A stretch of 64,000 nt of DNA from Lentibacillus daqui (GTDB taxonomy: Bacteria; Bacillota; Bacilli; Bacillales; Amphibacillaceae). Location: assembly GCF_027186265.1 (NCBI RefSeq), contig NZ_CP114176.1:1240001-1304000 (forward strand). The letters are read 5' to 3'. The first letter of the stretch is position 1, and every line of letters begins with the position of its first letter. The notes under the pieces are model-generated. The model ran no database searches and was not told the origin of the DNA. It worked only from the letters and a program-made list of their open reading frames with translations. Made by a program: the position numbers and the translations under genes. Shown here piece by piece: positions 16,787-26,067 of the stretch.

Positions 16787-17222
16787 CAAAAACGATCGAC
16801 ATGAACCGCAACCTTTTAAAACCAGCCCTAAAACCGTCTGCAATCCAGGGTGTTTCTTGTATCACGAAATTCCGCTTCTTCCATCATTCCCTATTATACA
16901 GAATATAAACTTTATTTATTGAACTTCCAAATTCATTACGTGGAGCACCATTTTTACCAGATCCTTTGTACATTCTCTTTTAATGGTTTTTTAATTGCTT
17001 TTGATGTATTGGTTTGTATCGTGGGAATTCCGACCTTTGATAATTTGATTTTCAGGATGAATATGATACATGGGTGGTGACCTGCTTTGGGGGATTTTCT
17101 CTCTTTTTCCAAATTTAGTGGAAAAAATTTGTTATGTCAATGTCAAATGAAACTTTTTCTGTGAAGAGATGATTTTCAGTGGTTTGCAAGGGAAGAGAAA
17201 GAATAAATTTGTAAAAAAAGGC
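16787..17222. other. 436-base gene-free stretch
   Basis: AT-rich, with no ORF that has a ribosome binding site and no convincing homologue in any frame. The longest plus-strand ORF (16850-17080) reads like translated non-coding sequence. On the minus strand a segment translating as KVGIPTIQTNTSKAIKKPL is followed by stops, and could be an eroded gene end. Nothing firmer can be said. Confidence 0.4.
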
Positions 17223-17251
17223 TTGTATTTGTAAACTAAAGAAGTTATAAT
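17223..17251 (+). promoter_or_regulatory. Promoter of the tRNA-Arg gene
   Basis: TTGTAT (17223-17228), 17-base spacer, TATAAT (17246-17251), 28 bases before the tRNA 5' end. Confidence 0.75.
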
Positions 17252-17279
17252 GTTCATTGTGCGTTAATTAATCCGAAAT

Positions 17280-17355
17280 GCGCCCGTAGCTCAGTTGGAT
17301 AGAGCGTTGGTTTCCGGTACCAAGTCTGCCGGGGGTTCGAATCCTCCCGGGCGCG
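17280..17355 (+). tRNA. tRNA-Arg (anticodon CCG)
   Basis: 76-base cloverleaf: acceptor GCGCCCG pairs with CGGGCGC, D arm GCTC...GAGC, anticodon stem TTGGT/ACCAA with loop TTCCGGT (anticodon CCG, reads CGG), and T loop TTCGAAT. The CCA end is not encoded. Single-gene unit with its own promoter and terminator. Confidence 0.97.
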
Positions 17356-17362
17356 CTTAAAT

Positions 17363-17408
17363 AAAGCGGCAAGGAAGTAAACATTTGCTTACTCCCTTGC
17401 CGCTTTTT
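17363..17408 (+). terminator. Terminator after tRNA-Arg
   Basis: AAAGCGGCAAGG/CCTTGCCGCTTT stem extended by AGTAA/TTACT across a one-base mismatch, ending in T5. Confidence 0.93.
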
Positions 17409-17565
17409 CATTGCTAATAGACTTCTAACATCAGAATTTCGCGTGAAGTAATACATACCACAAAAGGACTTAAGCATATCATTATAAAATTTCCCGGGAT
17501 TATGGCACAATTACAGATAAGGGTTATGGACATGCTACACCATAACAGAATAATGGAGGTTCCGG

Positions 17566-17808
17566 ATGATTAACGTTATTTTTTACACGAAGGAAAATTG
17601 CCCATTATGCGAGAATGCATTGGCTCTTTTGAAACTTTTGCAACAAGATTATTCATTTGATATTGATACACGGGATATCTATAGCAATGACAACTGGCTG
17701 GAAAAATATCAATTACTTATCCCATATGTCAAAATAGGTGCAGTTGAACTTGATTGTGAACAAATAAATTTGGCTACCCTTGAAGACGCAATAAAAATGG
17801 CAAATTGA
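17566..17808 (+). CDS. Glutaredoxin-like thiol-disulfide protein
   Basis: An 80-residue thioredoxin-fold protein with the CxxC redox pair CPLC near residue 12 (FYTKENCPLCENA) and the short beta-alpha-beta core of the DUF836/glutaredoxin-like group. Its cis-Pro equivalent is in LLIPYVKIG. ATG at 17566 follows ATGGAGG. A member of this family often precedes cggR in related Bacillaceae. It ends 135 bases before cggR with a terminator between, so it is a separate unit. Partner proteins are unknown. Confidence 0.82.
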   Translation: MINVIFYTKENCPLCENALALLKLLQQDYSFDIDTRDIYSNDNWLEKYQLLIPYVKIGAVELDCEQINLATLEDAIKMAN

Positions 17809-17850
17809 TATTTATAAGTTGAAATTATCCTGCACTATGATAAAATAAAA

Positions 17851-17880
17851 TTATACAAAGATTCTTTGTGTAATTTTTTT
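17851..17880 (+). terminator. Terminator-like hairpin ahead of cggR
   Basis: TTATACAAAG/CTTTGTGTAA stem, ATT loop, T7 tail. It either ends the glutaredoxin-like gene or sits at the very start of the cggR leader. The nearest promoter-like sequence, TTGAAA-16-TAAAAT at 17819-17846, would initiate inside it. Confidence 0.75.
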
Positions 17881-17888
17881 GCTCCAAT

Positions 17889-17924
17889 CGGGACATATTA
17901 TGACCTATCGGGACATTATTGATC
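17889..17924 (+). promoter_or_regulatory. CggR operator
   Basis: Two direct half-sites CGGGAC at 17889 and 17909, each followed by six bases and a TGAC/GATC half (17901-17904 and 17921-17924), with four bases between. This reproduces the B. subtilis layout CGGGAC-N6-TGTC-N4-CGGGAC-N6-TGTC exactly in spacing. It lies 19 bases before the cggR start. Fructose-1,6-bisphosphate is the known inducer of CggR release. Confidence 0.9.
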
Positions 17925-17943
17925 CAACAAAAGGGGCTTGTCG

Positions 17944-18963
17944 ATGCGAGCTTTAATTGATTTACAAAAAAAATTATTCCCAGATTTGCTGCAAATCATG
18001 CAACAACGCTATACCGTATTGAAAAGTGTCAGCATGTTTCAGCCGATTGGCAGGCGAGGTCTTGCGGAACAGGCGGGTATGACTGAACGCTCGGTTCGTG
18101 GTGAGGTAGATCTACTGCAGACCCAAGGGTTGTTGGATGTAACCTCAAAAGGAATGCTTATTACGGATGAGGGGAAAGTAGTAGTAAAGCAAATGGCTGC
18201 TTTTATGAAAGAAGTCATGGGAATAACAGTTTTGGAAGAACAACTGCAGGATATATTACATGTAGAAAGAGCGATTGTTGTTCCTGGTAATAGCGATGAT
18301 GAGGATTGGGTAAAACTAGAAATGGGCAAGGCGTGTGTATCGTTTCTCAAAACGATTGTGGCGGACAATCCGACGCTTGCTGTAACCGGTGGGACAACGA
18401 TGGCTGCTGTGGCACATGCGATGTATCCTATCGGCGATGCTGTGCCATGCCTGTTTGTGCCAGCAAGGGGCGGCATTGGTGAAAAAATGGAGAATCAAGC
18501 GAACACAATTGTTGCTGAAATGGCACAAAAGGCAAAGGGGGCATATCGTTTGTTGTATGTTCCCGACCCATTAAGCGAATCATCATATCAATCAATGATT
18601 CAGGAACCATCCATACAGGAAGTTTTACAACTGATCCGTAATGCTGACATTGTCTTGCATGGGATTGGTGATGCGCTAACGATGGCCAAACGGCGGAAAA
18701 CAACTGATCAGGTTATCCGGCAGCTAATCGATCATAAAGCAGTTGGTGAGGCATTTGGTTATTATTTCAATAATCAAGGTGACGTCGTTCACAAGGTACG
18801 TACAATCGGCATGCAGATGGAAGATCTGACAAAAGCAAACTATGTCATTACAGTTGCTGGTGGCGCCTCAAAGGCACAAGCTATTACATCTTATTTTAAA
18901 TGGGGTAAAAGTAATTTGTTTATCACCGATGAAGCCGCGGCAAAAAGGATTTTAAGGGAATAA
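17944..18963 (+). CDS. cggR: Central glycolytic genes regulator CggR
   Basis: SorC/DeoR-type repressor of the gapA operon. It has 340 residues, with an N-terminal winged helix-turn-helix (about residues 30-75, GRRGLAEQAGMTERSVRGEVDLL) and a C-terminal sugar-phosphate-binding domain (about 90-340, VTGGTTMAAVA and LHGIGDAL segments). The ATG at 17944 is preferred because AAAAGGGG lies eight bases ahead; the TTG at 17938 is too close. It is the first gene of cggR-gapA-pgk-tpiA-gpmI-eno and autoregulates through the operator just upstream. Confidence 0.96.
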   Translation: MRALIDLQKKLFPDLLQIMQQRYTVLKSVSMFQPIGRRGLAEQAGMTERSVRGEVDLLQTQGLLDVTSKGMLITDEGKVVVKQMAAFMKEVMGITVLEEQLQDILHVERAIVVPGNSDDEDWVKLEMGKACVSFLKTIVADNPTLAVTGGTTMAAVAHAMYPIGDAVPCLFVPARGGIGEKMENQANTIVAEMAQKAKGAYRLLYVPDPLSESSYQSMIQEPSIQEVLQLIRNADIVLHGIGDALTMAKRRKTTDQVIRQLIDHKAVGEAFGYYFNNQGDVVHKVRTIGMQMEDLTKANYVITVAGGASKAQAITSYFKWGKSNLFITDEAAAKRILRE

Positions 18964-19000
18964 TCTCTTTAAAATATTAAGTTCATGGGAGGACTATCAA

Positions 19001-20008
19001 ATGACAGTAAAAATAGGTATTAATGGATTTGGACGTATTGGACGTAATGTATTTCGCCAAGCATTAAAAAATGATGCAGTAGAGGTTGTTGCAGTGAATG
19101 ATTTAACCGATGCTGACATGCTTGCACACTTATTGAAATACGATTCCGTACATGGGAAATTGGAAGAAGAAGTTACTGTAAATGGTTCTAATTTAGTTGT
19201 TGGCGGCAAAGAAATCAAAGTATTGTCCGAACGTGATCCAGCGGACTTGGGCTGGGGAGACCTCGGTGTACAGGTAGTTATCGAATCAACCGGTCGTTTC
19301 ACCCATCGCAACGATGCCCAAAAACACTTGGATGCTGGTGCCAAAAAAGTAATCATTTCAGCACCAGCTAAAGAAGAAGATTTAACAATGGTAATGGGTG
19401 TCAATGAACAAGATTATGATCCGGCAAAACACCATGTATTATCAAACGCATCATGTACAACTAATGGCATTGCACCACTTGCTAAAGTATTGCATGAAAA
19501 ATTTGGTTTAAAACGCGGTTTAATGACTACTGTTCATTCCTATACCAACGATCAGCAAATTCTTGACCTGCCACACAAAGATTACCGTCGTGCCCGTGCA
19601 GCTGCACAAAATATTATTCCAACAACAACCGGTGCGGCAAAAGTAGTTGGTAAAGTATTGCCAGAACTTAACGGTAAATTAAACGGTATGGCCATTCGTG
19701 TACCAACACCAGATGGTTCAATCATTGATTTAGTTGCTGATCTTGAGCAAAATGTAACTGCTGAAGACGTCAATGAAGCATTCAAAGAAGCTGCAAATGG
19801 TGATTTGAAAAATGTCTTGGAATATACCGATGAACCGCTTGTTTCTTCCGATATTGTTGGCAACAGTCATTCCTCTATTTTTGACAGTTTATCAACAATG
19901 ATTTTGGAAGATAACATGGTGAAAGTTGTTTCCTGGTATGATAATGAAATGGGTTATTCAACCCGTTGTGTGGATATGGCCGCATTCATAGGTGAACAAG
20001 GACTATAA
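19001..20008 (+). CDS. gapA: Glyceraldehyde-3-phosphate dehydrogenase, glycolytic
   Basis: Converts glyceraldehyde-3-phosphate, phosphate and NAD+ to 1,3-bisphosphoglycerate. It has 335 residues, with Rossmann motif INGFGRIGR at residues 7-15, catalytic Cys in SNASCTTN near residue 152, and the catalytic His in TVHSYTNDQ near 179. An Asp at the end of the second strand (AVNDLTD) is typical of NAD-specific enzymes. The location behind cggR supports GapA rather than the gluconeogenic GapB. AUG is preceded by GGGAGGA. Confidence 0.98.
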   Translation: MTVKIGINGFGRIGRNVFRQALKNDAVEVVAVNDLTDADMLAHLLKYDSVHGKLEEEVTVNGSNLVVGGKEIKVLSERDPADLGWGDLGVQVVIESTGRFTHRNDAQKHLDAGAKKVIISAPAKEEDLTMVMGVNEQDYDPAKHHVLSNASCTTNGIAPLAKVLHEKFGLKRGLMTTVHSYTNDQQILDLPHKDYRRARAAAQNIIPTTTGAAKVVGKVLPELNGKLNGMAIRVPTPDGSIIDLVADLEQNVTAEDVNEAFKEAANGDLKNVLEYTDEPLVSSDIVGNSHSSIFDSLSTMILEDNMVKVVSWYDNEMGYSTRCVDMAAFIGEQGL

Positions 20009-20026
20009 GGTAGAATTAGGGTATAA

Positions 20027-20057
20027 TGGGGGAGGATGGCTATTCCTCTCCCTTTTT
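20027..20057 (+). terminator. Stem-loop between gapA and pgk
   Basis: GGGGGAGGAT pairs imperfectly with ATTCCTCTCCC and ends in T5. It probably causes partial termination or protects the gapA 3' end, allowing gapA to be expressed above the downstream genes. Confidence 0.65.
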
Positions 20058-20125
20058 CATTAGATTAGAAATGACAGATAAAGGGAACAACAAAACCGTA
20101 CATACTTTTCAGGGAGGCTCTTTAT

Positions 20126-21307
20126 ATGAATAAGAAAACATTGACAGACCTTGATGTGAAAGGTAAGAAGGTCTTTTGCCGTGTCGATTTTAACGTGCCA
20201 ATGAGCGATGGGAAAGTGACTGATGATACCCGCATTAAGGCTGCATTGCCGACCATCGAGTATTTAACGGAAAATGGTGCGATTTTAATCCTGGCAAGTC
20301 ACCTTGGCCGTCCAAAGGGGAATGTGGTAGAAGAACTGCGCTTGGATCCAGTTGCTAAGCGATTGAGTGATCTAATTGGCAAGGAGGTCACTAAAACCGA
20401 TGCTGTTTATGGGGAAGAAGTGAATCAAGCCATTTCCCAACTTGAAAATGGGGATATATTACTGATTGAAAATGTCCGTTTTGAGCCCGGTGAAGAAAAA
20501 AATGATCCCCAACTGATTGAGGCGTTTGCGTCCATGGCAGATTTATATGTGAATGATGCATTTGGTGCCGCCCACCGTGCTCATGCATCTACAACAGGAG
20601 TGGGCGAGAAACTGCCTGCTGCGGCCGGTTTTTTAATGGAAAAAGAAATCCGTGTGCTTGGCAATGCCTTAGAAAATCCCGATCGTCCGTTTACAGCGAT
20701 CATTGGCGGGGCAAAGGTGAAGGACAAAATTGATGTCATTGACCATTTGCTGGATAAGGTTGACAATCTAATTATTGGTGGCGGTCTTGCTTATACGTTT
20801 ATTAAAGCGAAAGGATACGAAATTGGCAAATCATTGTTGGAGGAAGATAAACTTGATTTGGCCAAGCAATTTATGAACAAAGCTGATGATAAAGGCGTAC
20901 GCTTTGTCCTGCCAGTCGATGCGGTTGTTGCTGATGATTTTTCCGAAGATGCTAATACCAAAATAGTTGCAATTGATCAAATACCTGCTGATTGGGAAGC
21001 GCTCGATATTGGTCCAAAAACACGGGAACTTTATCAAGAGATAGTTGCTGATTCCAAACTAATTATCTGGAACGGACCAATGGGAGTATTTGAAATGAAT
21101 GCATTTGCTGGCGGAACAATGGCAGTTGCCAAAGCATTGGCTGAAACCGATGGCTATACCGTTATTGGTGGTGGCGATTCCGCTGCGGCTGTTGAGAAAT
21201 TTGGCTTTGCTGGTGACATGGATCATGTATCGACCGGTGGTGGGGCATCACTTGAATTTATGGAAGGAAAAGAACTTCCAGGTGTCCAGGCACTTGATGA
21301 TAAATAA
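20126..21307 (+). CDS. pgk: Phosphoglycerate kinase
   Basis: Transfers phosphate from 1,3-bisphosphoglycerate to ADP, making ATP and 3-phosphoglycerate. It is 393 residues. The N-terminal substrate-binding motif RVDFNVPM is at about residues 19-26, the basic patch HLGRP is near 61-65, and the nucleotide-binding segments IIGGAKVKDK and GGGDSAAAVEKFG follow. AGGGAGGCT lies before the ATG. It follows gapA by 117 bases and precedes tpiA by 18. Confidence 0.98.
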   Translation: MNKKTLTDLDVKGKKVFCRVDFNVPMSDGKVTDDTRIKAALPTIEYLTENGAILILASHLGRPKGNVVEELRLDPVAKRLSDLIGKEVTKTDAVYGEEVNQAISQLENGDILLIENVRFEPGEEKNDPQLIEAFASMADLYVNDAFGAAHRAHASTTGVGEKLPAAAGFLMEKEIRVLGNALENPDRPFTAIIGGAKVKDKIDVIDHLLDKVDNLIIGGGLAYTFIKAKGYEIGKSLLEEDKLDLAKQFMNKADDKGVRFVLPVDAVVADDFSEDANTKIVAIDQIPADWEALDIGPKTRELYQEIVADSKLIIWNGPMGVFEMNAFAGGTMAVAKALAETDGYTVIGGGDSAAAVEKFGFAGDMDHVSTGGGASLEFMEGKELPGVQALDDK

Positions 21308-21325
21308 AATTGATGGGGTGATAGG

Positions 21326-22084
21326 ATGCGAAAAACTGTAATTGCCGGTAATTGGAAGATGAATAAAGTTTTATCAGAAGCGGATCAGTTCATGGAGGAG
21401 ATTACGGGCAAAATAACAAATAATGATAATACAGAAGCAATTGTATGTGCACCATTTCCATTCTTGCCTTCCCTTGTGGAAAAAGCAAAAAGATCCAATG
21501 TAAAAGTTGGAGCACAAAACATGCACTATGAAGAAGATGGTGCATTTACGGGAGAAGTTAGTCCTGTCATGTTAAATGATTTGGGCGTAACGCATGTTGT
21601 TTTGGGACATTCGGAACGTCGGGAATATTTTGCCGAGACCGATGAGACTGTGAACAAGAAAACCCATGCTGCCTTTCAACATGATCTGATTCCGATAGTC
21701 TGCGTTGGCGAAACTTTGGAGCAACGGGAAAACAATGAGACTATGGATCATGTCAAAAATCAAGTGCAAAAGGCATTGGCCGGTCTGACCAATGACCAGG
21801 TTGAGCAAACAATGATTGCCTATGAACCGATTTGGGCAATTGGTACAGGAAAAACAGCCACTAGTGACCAGGCTAATGAAGTTTGCAGCCATATTCGTAA
21901 AGTGATTGGAGAATTGACATCAACAGACGTAGCGGAAAATGTAGTCATCCAATATGGCGGAAGCGTCAAACCAGCAAATATCGATGAATTACTGGCTAAA
22001 TCAGATATTGATGGTGCCTTGGTCGGCGGTGCAAGTCTCGAAGCCAATTCATTCCTGCAACTTGTGGAGGCGGGTACGAAATGA
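21326..22084 (+). CDS. tpiA: Triosephosphate isomerase
   Basis: Interconverts dihydroxyacetone phosphate and glyceraldehyde-3-phosphate. It is a 252-residue TIM barrel with GNWKMN at residues 7-12, the catalytic His in LGHSERR, the catalytic Glu in AYEPIWAIGTGKTA, and the C-terminal phosphate-binding YGGSVKPAN. The stop overlaps the gpmI start by four bases (ATGA), so the two are translationally coupled. Confidence 0.98.
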   Translation: MRKTVIAGNWKMNKVLSEADQFMEEITGKITNNDNTEAIVCAPFPFLPSLVEKAKRSNVKVGAQNMHYEEDGAFTGEVSPVMLNDLGVTHVVLGHSERREYFAETDETVNKKTHAAFQHDLIPIVCVGETLEQRENNETMDHVKNQVQKALAGLTNDQVEQTMIAYEPIWAIGTGKTATSDQANEVCSHIRKVIGELTSTDVAENVVIQYGGSVKPANIDELLAKSDIDGALVGGASLEANSFLQLVEAGTK

Positions 22085-23622
22085 GTAGTAATAAGCTAGC
22101 AGCAATTATTATTCTTGATGGATTTGGAATTCGTCAAGAGAAACAAGGAAATGCAGTAAAGCAGGCCAATAAGCCAAACTTTGACCGGTATTGGGAAAAA
22201 TACCCTCATAATCAGTTACAGGCAAGTGGAAAAGCGGTTGGACTTCCTGAAGGACAAATGGGAAATTCCGAAGTTGGCCATTTGAACATTGGTGCAGGAA
22301 GGATTGTTTATCAAAGTCTGACCCGCGTTAATTTGTCAATTGAAGAAGGAGATTTTTTCGAAAACAGTGCTTTTGTTAAATCGGTGCAGCATGCCAAACA
22401 ACATGACAAAGCATTGCATATCTTTGGCTTGTTGTCAGATGGTGGGGTTCATAGCCATATTAACCATTTGTTTGCTTTACTAAAATTAGCCCAAAAACAG
22501 GGTCTTGACAAGGTTTATGTTCATGCATTTTTGGATGGGCGAGATGTTGGTCCAAAAACAGCGAAAAAATACATCAAGGAAACGGAAGAAAAAATGGAGG
22601 AATATGGTGTCGGTGAATTTGCCACGATTTCCGGCCGGTATTATTCCATGGATCGGGATAAACGCTGGGATCGGGTGAAAAAAGCTTATGATGCCATGGT
22701 TTATGGGGAAGGACCAAAATACCAGGATCCGTATACATTGGTTAATGACTCGTATGAAAATGGAATTTATGATGAGTTTGTTATTCCATCCGTTTTAACA
22801 GATGAAAATGGAAAACCGAAAGCAACCGTCCAAGATGGGGATTCAATCATTTTTTATAATTTCCGTCCAGACCGAGCCATTCAGATTTCAAGAACCTTTG
22901 CCAATGAAGACTTTCATGACTTTGATCGTGGTGATAAGGTGCCACAAGATCTTGACTTTGTGATGCTGACCAATTTCAGTGAGTCTGTTGATGGCTATGT
23001 CGCTTATCAGCCGGTAAATCTTGATAATACGATTGGCGAAGTATTATCTCAGAGCAATATGAAACAACTGCGGATTGCCGAAACGGAAAAATATCCGCAT
23101 GTTACCTTCTTTATGAGTGGTGGCCGTGAGCAGGAATTTCCGGGTGAGAAACGGATTTTGATTAATTCACCAAAGGTTGCGACGTATGACTTGAAACCGG
23201 AGATGAGTGCGTATGAGGTGACCGACGCATTGCTTGAGGAGCTTGATAAAGGCGAGGAGAATGCGATTATCTTGAACTTTGCCAATCCTGATATGGTTGG
23301 TCATTCAGGTAAATTGGAGCCAACGATAAAAGCAATTGAAGCGGTTGACGAATGTCTTGGTAAAGTAGTAGATAAAATCACGGAACTTGGTGGTCATGCG
23401 ATTATTTTTGCGGATCATGGCAACTCGGATGAAGTGGTCACACCAGATGGTAAACCGATGACGTCGCATACAACAAATCCGGTTCCGGTAATTGTGACCA
23501 AAGAAGGTGTTGAGCTGCGAGACGGTGGCATTTTAGCAGATGTTGCTCCGACATTGCTTGACCTGTTAGATGTTGAGAAACCAGAAGAAATGACTGGTGA
23601 ATCATTGATTACAAAACAATAG
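22081..23622 (+). CDS. gpmI: 2,3-bisphosphoglycerate-independent phosphoglycerate mutase
   Basis: Manganese-dependent mutase converting 3- to 2-phosphoglycerate. It has 513 residues in the alkaline-phosphatase superfamily. The phosphoserine site is in QMGNSEVGHLNIGAGR (Ser near residue 62), and metal ligands are in LDGFGIR (N-terminal Asp), NFANPDMVGHSG and ADHGNSDE. The Mn transporter farther along in the window would supply its cofactor, although no regulatory link is visible. Overlaps tpiA by four bases. Confidence 0.98.
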   Translation: MSSNKLAAIIILDGFGIRQEKQGNAVKQANKPNFDRYWEKYPHNQLQASGKAVGLPEGQMGNSEVGHLNIGAGRIVYQSLTRVNLSIEEGDFFENSAFVKSVQHAKQHDKALHIFGLLSDGGVHSHINHLFALLKLAQKQGLDKVYVHAFLDGRDVGPKTAKKYIKETEEKMEEYGVGEFATISGRYYSMDRDKRWDRVKKAYDAMVYGEGPKYQDPYTLVNDSYENGIYDEFVIPSVLTDENGKPKATVQDGDSIIFYNFRPDRAIQISRTFANEDFHDFDRGDKVPQDLDFVMLTNFSESVDGYVAYQPVNLDNTIGEVLSQSNMKQLRIAETEKYPHVTFFMSGGREQEFPGEKRILINSPKVATYDLKPEMSAYEVTDALLEELDKGEENAIILNFANPDMVGHSGKLEPTIKAIEAVDECLGKVVDKITELGGHAIIFADHGNSDEVVTPDGKPMTSHTTNPVPVIVTKEGVELRDGGILADVAPTLLDLLDVEKPEEMTGESLITKQ

Positions 23623-23648
23623 ATAATAAATATAAAGGAGTGTTTTTA

Positions 23649-24935
23649 ATGCCATATATTACAGATATTTATGCACGAGAAGTATTAGATTCCCGCGGTA
23701 ACCCAACTGTTGAAGTGGAAGTTTTTACGGAGTCAGGAGCATTTGGTTCCGCAATCGTTCCAAGCGGTGCCTCTACAGGTGAGTACGAAGCTGTAGAATT
23801 ACGTGATGGAGATAAAGATCGTTATCTTGGCAAAGGGGTCACACAAGCAGTCAAGAATGTCAATGAAACGATTGCTCCGGAATTACTTGGTCTGGATGTT
23901 ACCCGGCAAAATATTATTGACCGGTTAATGATTGAGCTGGATGGTACAGAAAACAAAGGAAAATTGGGTGCTAATGCAATTTTGGGTGTCTCAATGGCAG
24001 TAGCCCATGCAGCGGCAAGTTATTTGGAAATGCCATTATATAATTACTTAGGCGGCTTTAATGCAAAAACACTGCCAACACCAATGATGAACATTTTAAA
24101 TGGTGGTGAACATGCAGACAACAATGTTGATATCCAGGAGTTCATGGTCATGCCTGCTGGTGCCCCATCATTCAAAGAAGCACTGAGAATGGGGGCGGAG
24201 GTTTTCCATTCCCTGAAGAATGTGCTGAAGAAAAAAGGCTATAATACTGCTGTTGGTGATGAGGGTGGATTTGCGCCAAACCTTGGTTCCAATGAAGAGG
24301 CTTTGCAGACTATTGTTGAGGCCATTGAGGCAGCCGGTTATAAACCTGGTGAAGAAGTGAAACTTGCGATGGATGTTGCCTCATCCGAAATATATGAAGA
24401 TGGCAAGTATAACCTCAAAGGTGAAGGTGTGGTTCGTACTTCAGAAGAAATGGTCGATTGGTACGAATCATTGGTTGAGAAATATCCAATTGTTTCCATT
24501 GAGGATGGATTGGATGAAGATGACTGGAAAGGCCACAAAAAATTAACAGACCGTTTGGGCAGCCGTGTTCAATTAGTTGGGGACGACCTGTTTGTTACCA
24601 ATACCGTACGCTTGGCAAAGGGTATTGAACAGGGTGTAGGAAACTCCATCCTTGTTAAAGTAAATCAAATTGGCACTTTAACGGAGACATTCGAAGCGAT
24701 CGAAATGGCTAAACGTGCTGGTTATACGGCAATTATTTCTCACCGTTCAGGAGAAACAGAAGATGCCACCATCGCTGACATCGCAGTTGCTACCAACGCA
24801 GGTCAAATTAAAACAGGAGCACCTTCCCGCACGGATCGTGTAGCCAAATATAATCAGCTCTTGCGTATTGAAGATGAGCTAGCCGGTATGGGTGAATATG
24901 CCGGAGAGACAGCATTTTATAACCTGAAAAAGTAA
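23649..24935 (+). CDS. eno: Enolase
   Basis: Dehydrates 2-phosphoglycerate to phosphoenolpyruvate; in Firmicutes it is also a partner of RNase Y-associated complexes. It has 428 residues. MPYITDIYAREVLDSRGNPTVE begins the capping domain, the catalytic loop SGASTGEYEA is near residue 39, SIEDGLDEDDW holds a Mg ligand, and the signature ISHRSGETED is near 370. The ATG at 23649 with AAAGGAG ahead is used rather than the GTG at 23640. Last gene of the glycolytic operon. Confidence 0.98.
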   Translation: MPYITDIYAREVLDSRGNPTVEVEVFTESGAFGSAIVPSGASTGEYEAVELRDGDKDRYLGKGVTQAVKNVNETIAPELLGLDVTRQNIIDRLMIELDGTENKGKLGANAILGVSMAVAHAAASYLEMPLYNYLGGFNAKTLPTPMMNILNGGEHADNNVDIQEFMVMPAGAPSFKEALRMGAEVFHSLKNVLKKKGYNTAVGDEGGFAPNLGSNEEALQTIVEAIEAAGYKPGEEVKLAMDVASSEIYEDGKYNLKGEGVVRTSEEMVDWYESLVEKYPIVSIEDGLDEDDWKGHKKLTDRLGSRVQLVGDDLFVTNTVRLAKGIEQGVGNSILVKVNQIGTLTETFEAIEMAKRAGYTAIISHRSGETEDATIADIAVATNAGQIKTGAPSRTDRVAKYNQLLRIEDELAGMGEYAGETAFYNLKK

Positions 24936-24953
24936 ATAGGTTCCATTCATTTT

Positions 24954-24990
24954 ACACCACTTACCCGAACAGCGGGATAGTGGTGTTTTT
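24954..24990 (+). terminator. Terminator of the glycolytic operon
   Basis: ACACCACT/AGTGGTGT outer stem and CCCG/CGGG inner stem, followed by T5. Confidence 0.93.
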
Positions 24991-25065
24991 CTTTTGGTCT
25001 AGGACAATGCAGGTGGTTAATAAGGTATAAGGAAACATACTTTTTACAAAAACAGGAGGAATTGC

Positions 25066-26019
25066 ATGGCGGTAAAAGTGCTACTGTTTGGGGATATTGG
25101 AATTGATGATACGGTTGCACTTATGTATGGTTATTTTAAAGATGAAATTGATATCGTGGGGGTCGTGGCCGATTATGGCAATATACCACGAAAAAGAGCG
25201 GTAAGGAGTGTTCGTTACTTGTCCCGTTTATTGGGAATATCCGAAGATGAAGTCAAAATTATTGGGGGTGCAGAACTCCCCTTAACAGGTACCGAGCCAA
25301 CATATTTTCCGGAAATCCACGGGGAATATGGATTGGGACCGATTATCCCACCTCACCTTCCTGATGGGACGATTGAAAATTTTTTTGAAATCATCGATAT
25401 CATCAAAAAGTATCAAAATGAATTGATTATCGTCAACATTAGCCGGTTAACATCGTTGGCGACTATGTTTGTTTTATACCGTCATTTAATGCAAAAAGTT
25501 CAATCAATCTATATTATGGGTGGGGCATTTTGGGTACCGGGGAATGTGACCGCTGTATCAGAGGCGAATTTTTACGCTGATCCTATTGCTGCAAAAACGG
25601 TGCTGAATCATGCCCAACGTGTTACCATCATTCCTTTAAATGTTACCCAAAAGGCCGTCATCACTCCGCAAATGGTTGATTACATTGCCCATAAAGGAAA
25701 AGCGAAGATCATAAAGCCACTAATGGATTATTATTACAACTTTTATAAAAAACGTAATCCACTTATCCAAGGGAGTCCTGTTCATGATGCTTTAACCTTA
25801 ATGGCAACTGTTCATGAAGAGATGTTTGGCTTTAGTTATCTTCCGGTTGAAATTGTTCAGGATCCACATGGAGTTGCCAAAGGTCAAAGTCTCGCGGATA
25901 TTCGACCATATTTAAATCCGAAAAACAAAAAGGGAAAGATACATCGAATTGCTTTTACACTCGATTATTCAAGATTTTATAATGATTTTATGTCGGTTAT
26001 GACCGGAGAGCGTTTTTAA
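25066..26019 (+). CDS. Nucleoside hydrolase (IUNH family)
   Basis: Calcium-dependent N-ribohydrolase that cleaves nucleosides to ribose and base for salvage. It has 317 residues. The metal site GDIGIDD near residues 9-15 keeps the Asp...Asp-Asp triad, a C-terminal Asp sits in SPVHDALTL, and GGAFWVPGNVTAVSEANFYADP matches the family's ribose-binding region. The base specificity cannot be read from sequence. It stands alone behind AGGAGG, between eno and a nitroreductase. A perfect inverted repeat CTAATCTA/TAGATTAG follows its stop. Confidence 0.9.
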   Translation: MAVKVLLFGDIGIDDTVALMYGYFKDEIDIVGVVADYGNIPRKRAVRSVRYLSRLLGISEDEVKIIGGAELPLTGTEPTYFPEIHGEYGLGPIIPPHLPDGTIENFFEIIDIIKKYQNELIIVNISRLTSLATMFVLYRHLMQKVQSIYIMGGAFWVPGNVTAVSEANFYADPIAAKTVLNHAQRVTIIPLNVTQKAVITPQMVDYIAHKGKAKIIKPLMDYYYNFYKKRNPLIQGSPVHDALTLMATVHEEMFGFSYLPVEIVQDPHGVAKGQSLADIRPYLNPKNKKGKIHRIAFTLDYSRFYNDFMSVMTGERF

Positions 26020-26067
26020 TGGGTATCCAAATGTGCTAATCTAGAAAAAGAATTATAGATTAGCGGG

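Noticed and set aside
16850..17080. 76-residue plus-strand ORF in the gap upstream of clpP
   Set aside because: Rich in Phe, Tyr and Ile as expected of translated AT-rich DNA, with no ribosome binding site and no recognisable domain.
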